Source: Leucocoprinus leucothites (taxonomy: Eukaryota; Basidiomycota; Agaricomycetes; Agaricales; Agaricaceae). Taken from it: 64,000 nt of DNA. Positions 60,699-64,000 of this stretch are shown here, one piece after another (the first letter of the stretch is position 1; each line of letters opens with the position of its first letter). The notes under the pieces were generated by a model that was not told the origin of the DNA, did no database searches, and saw only the letters and a program-made list of their open reading frames with translations. The stretch covers positions 3,083,913 through 3,147,912 of the forward strand of contig JAACJO010000002.1 of the NCBI GenBank assembly GCA_013368445.1, given 5' to 3'. The position numbers were made by a program, and so were the translations under genes.

Positions 60699-60706
60699 TA
60701 TAAATA
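60699..60706 (+). promoter_or_regulatory. TATA box of the last RPA14-like gene
   Basis: TATAAATA, 33 to 40 nt upstream of the ATG at 60739. An earlier ATG at 60709 lies only 3 nt after it and is therefore unlikely to be within the transcript. Confidence 0.5.
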
Positions 60707-60738
60707 CTATGCTCCTCGTCATGGGTCATTCAACCATA

Positions 60739-61325
60739 ATGGCCTTGAATGAACCTGCGTCTAATGGAACTTCCACGGCCACTGCACTCAACCGTAATGA
60801 TATGCCCGACGACGGTAGAGCCCCCCGTGTCAACGGCAAGTTCCTCCCAAGGTTCATTGGGAAGCGGGTAACCCTCCCTTGTGAAATACTCTTTGTGAGT
60901 CCTCATTGAAATTTCGGTGATGGATGATTGATTCCTTCCCTCGTCCTCGTTTCAGAAATCAGTTGACGACAAACAGTTTATTGTGAAAGCATCAGACGGC
61001 GCTCAGGTCACTGTCAGCGCGTTGTCAGTGCGTGACCTGTTCAACTATACGCATATTCCAGGACTGACGCATTCATACTCCAGTCAACACAGATTGCCGG
61101 AAAATTCGCGGAATTCAAGGCCTGGGTGGATACTGCAACAGAGTTAACCCTTATCCGCGTTAATTATGCGACTGATCAAACTATAGGCGAGCTCTGGTTG
61201 CAGTTATGGTCAGTTCGTACGCTAATACTAGTCTAGACATGAAACTGGCGGATGAAACCACGAAGTTAACATTTGACCCTCGCTTTGTTAGTCTGTTTGG
61301 GAATGAGCTCCATGGCGCCCCTTAG
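60739..61325 (+). CDS. RPA14/Rfa3 (Ten1-like) OB-fold protein, copy 5
   Basis: Exons 60739-60894, 60956-61027, 61093-61186 and 61237-61325 add to 411 nt, giving 136 aa. A short polar N-terminus is followed by the RPA3 first strand APRVNGKFLPRFIGKRVTLP, a KQFIVKASDGAQVTVSAL strand pair with the usual D-G turn, FAEFKAWVDTATELTLIRV, and a C-terminal helix MKLADETTKLTFDPRFVSLF, closely matching the H-D-P-R-F ending typical of RPA14. The last intron (61187-61236, 50 nt) uses a GC-AG boundary (G|GCGAGC...CTAG) with a GCTAATAC branch-like site; no GT donor gives an open frame. It is the gene nearest the telomere, 2.5 kb from the TTAGGG array. Confidence 0.75.
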
Positions 61326-61734
61326 GGTCATTATGTCACTATTGCTGATGTTTTACCATTCTCTCTTGGTACTCCTGTCGTTGATTGATATCTAATCACA
61401 TTCTACGTACACTCGTGTAAGGTCGTATCAATTTCGTGAAACATATTGTATGAATAAAACTTTGATATGCGTTTGAACTAGAGACACCTCCCCTCTACCG
61501 CTTTTCCCTCAAAGGGGTATCGCACCAGATGAATGTCTCGCACAAGTAGAGGTAAGAAGATGAGAGAAGAAAACTCGCCCCTCTCTCACTCTAATCCCAT
61601 TGTCAAGTTTATAGTGGCAAGAACTCGTCGAACTCGTATATATAAAGCCATTCATGCCCGAAAGTGACGGACAGTAAAGAAATATTTAAGAGGGGCCAGC
61701 GCAATGATGATATATAATGGCCAGCTGCTGCGAA

Positions 61735-62420
61735 TTGTTTTGATTATCAATCGGGCGCTTTCGATCATCGTTAACGTCCAACTACAACCATCATGCTCGT
61801 TATCATTCAGGCATCACCATGTCTGACTCGTTCAGTAAAAGATCCTATCATACTCGCTGACCCATTGTTGGTCTCTCTTCTTGAACGAAGGTCCCTGTCA
61901 CAACCCGCCCGTTCATATCGAGTCCGCTCATCATAGACAAATATATTAGCGATCGCCTTGGCTTAGCTTAGTTGTACTATATTCCCCTGTGTTTTCCACT
62001 CAGCATAATGAAGAGCGCATCTTTTTTTGTATCCGTCACGTATATTGTTGAAATGATGGGAATTGTTCGCTCGAGCCTTTCTCTGATGTAACTGCTGAGG
62101 GCATTCTCCGCAGACGAACACAGAATCCACTTTGATGAACTAACATGCGTGAAACCCACCAACCCCAGAAATACACAGGGTGTTCACTGAACGATTGTTT
62201 TTCGTCCTGACCTGGTTCGCTTATGTGGCAACCCGGACCCCCGACTGTATTACCTGTAAGTCATAATCGCATTCGTTGCAAGGATGCTCATTTAATCTTT
62301 CAGCAGCCGCTCACATTATACGTCTCAATCCACAACCATCAAAACATCACCTCACTCAGCTGACACATTGTGCCCTATTAATAATAAGTCCTCACATTTT
62401 GCCGCCAAGTACCATTGGTA
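61735..62420 (+). repeat. Diverged 700-bp segmental duplication, copy 2
   Basis: Partner of 57950-58660, same orientation, 3.1 kb further distal. This copy has more A/T substitutions (for example CTGTAAGTCATAATCGC and CTTTCAGCAGCC splice-like sites are kept). Confidence 0.75.
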
Positions 62421-63836
62421 TCACCTGTTTGTGCTGCCCGCCCACCCGATGAGATCTTCTCCCTAGCATGCCATCGTCGCCGACGCCAGGGGTTGGACTA
62501 GGTGATCCCAGTTTGTCTGATACTCAGCGGCAATCGGTGTGTTTGCGGCTTGATAGATTCTCCACCTTCGCAGACCTGATGTTTACTTTAGTGCTCCCCG
62601 TCACCCTCGTAGGTGTTTATGGGGTGCTTGCACACGAAGGCGAGATGGGGATAGCCTTTATGTTGTCTTCACCGATAAAGCACTAGTAAGTCATTTATGC
62701 TCATGTATACTTGCACGTCTCTACCACTGGAAGAGTGGACTCAAAAGGCCGTGCACCCAGGGTACTTGTATTGTTCCATCTCACATACACCATGAAGCTG
62801 CAAGCATTCTTCCCCGACGAACGTTACAAATAGAATCAGAATTACTTAGCACATTAATCTAAGAATGTTTTTCGTCTTAGCCAAACGCAGAAACCATTGC
62901 TGATCTCATATCCTCATGGTTTTCCACTGCGTGGGCCGCTCTGATGGGTGCTAGAATGAAAATGACTCCCATCACGTATTTTTGCACACTACTTCTCACT
63001 TCTCACTTCAACTTTTCTTGTCACGTTGCTGAGACCGTTCGTCCCTGATGCAGACAAGAAATAGCTCTCCAGGTCTCCTTTGTGGTTCCAAATTACCTTC
63101 AACCTCCTTGTATTCAAGCTGTACACGGTTTGTTCACAATAAACGGTTGAGCAAGTCATGGACAATATGAATATCATTCCGTCTTAGATATAGTCACAAA
63201 TCTACAAATTTCTTCCTCGACGAACACTACAGTGTCACCAACATACTTCACACCTTCACAATTCCACTTTTGAACGACAAGCCGTGCGAGCCCTCGTCAT
63301 CTACTCAAGTTCTTTGCTTATACGTGACAAAATTTGAGTTTATTGACCATCGAGACACGCTCGATGTGACGCTCACAGCAATAGTTGTGAGCAAACGAAG
63401 TCGCATTTGCAGTTTCTATCCAGTCCCTGGGCAAAGCAGGCTGCAGAGGTTCACGCCTTCGCCAGAAGTCGAAAGAAATGATTTTGAAATATACAAAGAG
63501 CATTCAACAGCCAACGAATCATGATAAATGCTGGAGAAGGGACTCCGACATGATAATGATAATGATAATGTTGTCGGGGGCTGTTATCACGGGAACGTGA
63601 TCCTTAATCAATTAAGTCAGAGTCGTCTATACAGACTTCACTCTGGCGTAATCAATGTAATAGGCCGACTCTTAAGGTTCGAGTTGAGAGTATGGGAATG
63701 AGAAGGGAAGTTAACGATACTAGTCTAGCGTACAAACCAGTAATCTAAGAGTTTATATAGAAAGTAGGAAAATGTCTTAGTAATCCCATTGAGCAATATT
63801 GAGCAGTAATACGAGCCGGAGACAAGGTGAAACATG
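62421..63836. other. Distal stretch before the telomere, no intact gene
   Basis: No gene is supported. TTC...GACGAA-type motifs appear near 62806, 63033 and 63207. A TAATGA-rich tract (CATGATAATGATAATGATAA) at 63551-63570 and the sequence CTTGTCTCCGGCTCG on the minus strand at about 63810-63825 precede the telomeric array. Confidence 0.45.
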
Positions 63837-63932
63837 TTAGGGTTAGGGTTAGGGTTAGGGTTAGGGTTAGGGTTAGGGTTAGGGTTAGGGTTAGGGTTAG
63901 GGTTAGGGTTAGGGTTAGGGTTAGGGTTAGGG

Positions 63933-63969
<37 letters not shown>

Positions 63970-64000
63970 ATCTCTCTAGGGGTTAGGTTAGGGTTAGGGT
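63837..64000 (+). repeat. Telomeric (TTAGGG)n array at the right end
   Basis: About 18 perfect TTAGGG units to about 63948, then TTTAGGG, a 12-base interruption GATCTCTCTAGG at about 63969-63980, and further TTAGG/TTAGGG units to the end. G-rich strand 5'->3' towards the right edge, as at a right chromosome end. Either the true terminus or its proximal part. Confidence 0.95.

Noticed and set aside
1..64000. tRNA, rRNA or other structured RNA genes
   Set aside because: No A-box/B-box pair or rRNA stretch was recognised by eye; a covariance-model scan would be needed and was not possible.

Overview
The window looks like the right-hand end of a chromosome from a filamentous basidiomycete, most likely an Agaricomycete. 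Protein-coding genes are broken by many short GT-AG introns (about 44 to 80 nt), a fungal-type NACHT NLR remnant is present, and the + strand runs into a TTAGGG array at 63837-64000, the orientation expected at a right telomere. The organism is inferred; no sequence search was run.

Layout. Positions 1-8200 look like ordinary chromosome: a long Ser/Pro-rich gene on the minus strand leaves the left edge, followed by weak or unrecognised coding. Positions 8900-11640 are a graveyard (NACHT NLR pseudogene, a decayed helical fragment, a GCCAT-rich tract). From 11640 to the end the sequence is subtelomeric. Four tracts that are G-rich on the + strand divide it: a 22-bp minisatellite (11640-11830), a perfect interstitial TTAGGG array (23212-23335), a 10-bp AGGGACAGGT minisatellite (31823-32105) and the terminal telomere.

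Between these tracts lies a gene cassette present in two diverged copies. In copy 1, family A (874 aa, minus, 13499-16222) is divergent from an Snf2 ATPase B1 (plus, 18098-23189), followed by family C (24001-26210, one frame break) and a small RPA14/Ten1-like OB-fold gene (27370-27906). Copy 2 has A2 (32682-35630, minus), two minus-strand RPA14-like genes (36880-37675, 38479-39302), Snf2 B2 (40919-46117), a small minus gene D (46929-47333), an intact TET/JBP-type 2-oxoglutarate dioxygenase (48737-50400), C2 (50813-53065) and two more RPA14-like genes (55151-55671, 60739-61325). A1, A2, C2, the TET/JBP gene, D and the three plus-strand RPA14-like genes all give whole-codon joined exons when spliced by eye. 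Both Snf2 genes share one 1-nt frame discontinuity.

At 28680-31730 there is an array of at least 13 exon-like units. Each starts with a GTCGTCCnnGAAGAC-type motif after a possible 3' splice site and ends with a GTCGTCCTCGACGGACAA-type motif joined to GGTGAGT. The last 8 kb holds dispersed TTCnTCnnnGACGAA motifs and a 700-bp diverged duplication.

How the genes may work together (inference): a chromatin-remodelling ATPase, a DNA-base dioxygenase and single-strand-binding OB-fold proteins beside telomeric DNA suggest a telomere-associated selfish or maintenance element. It is comparable in position to yeast Y' or telomere-linked helicase elements, but with an Snf2/TET/RPA14 gene set.
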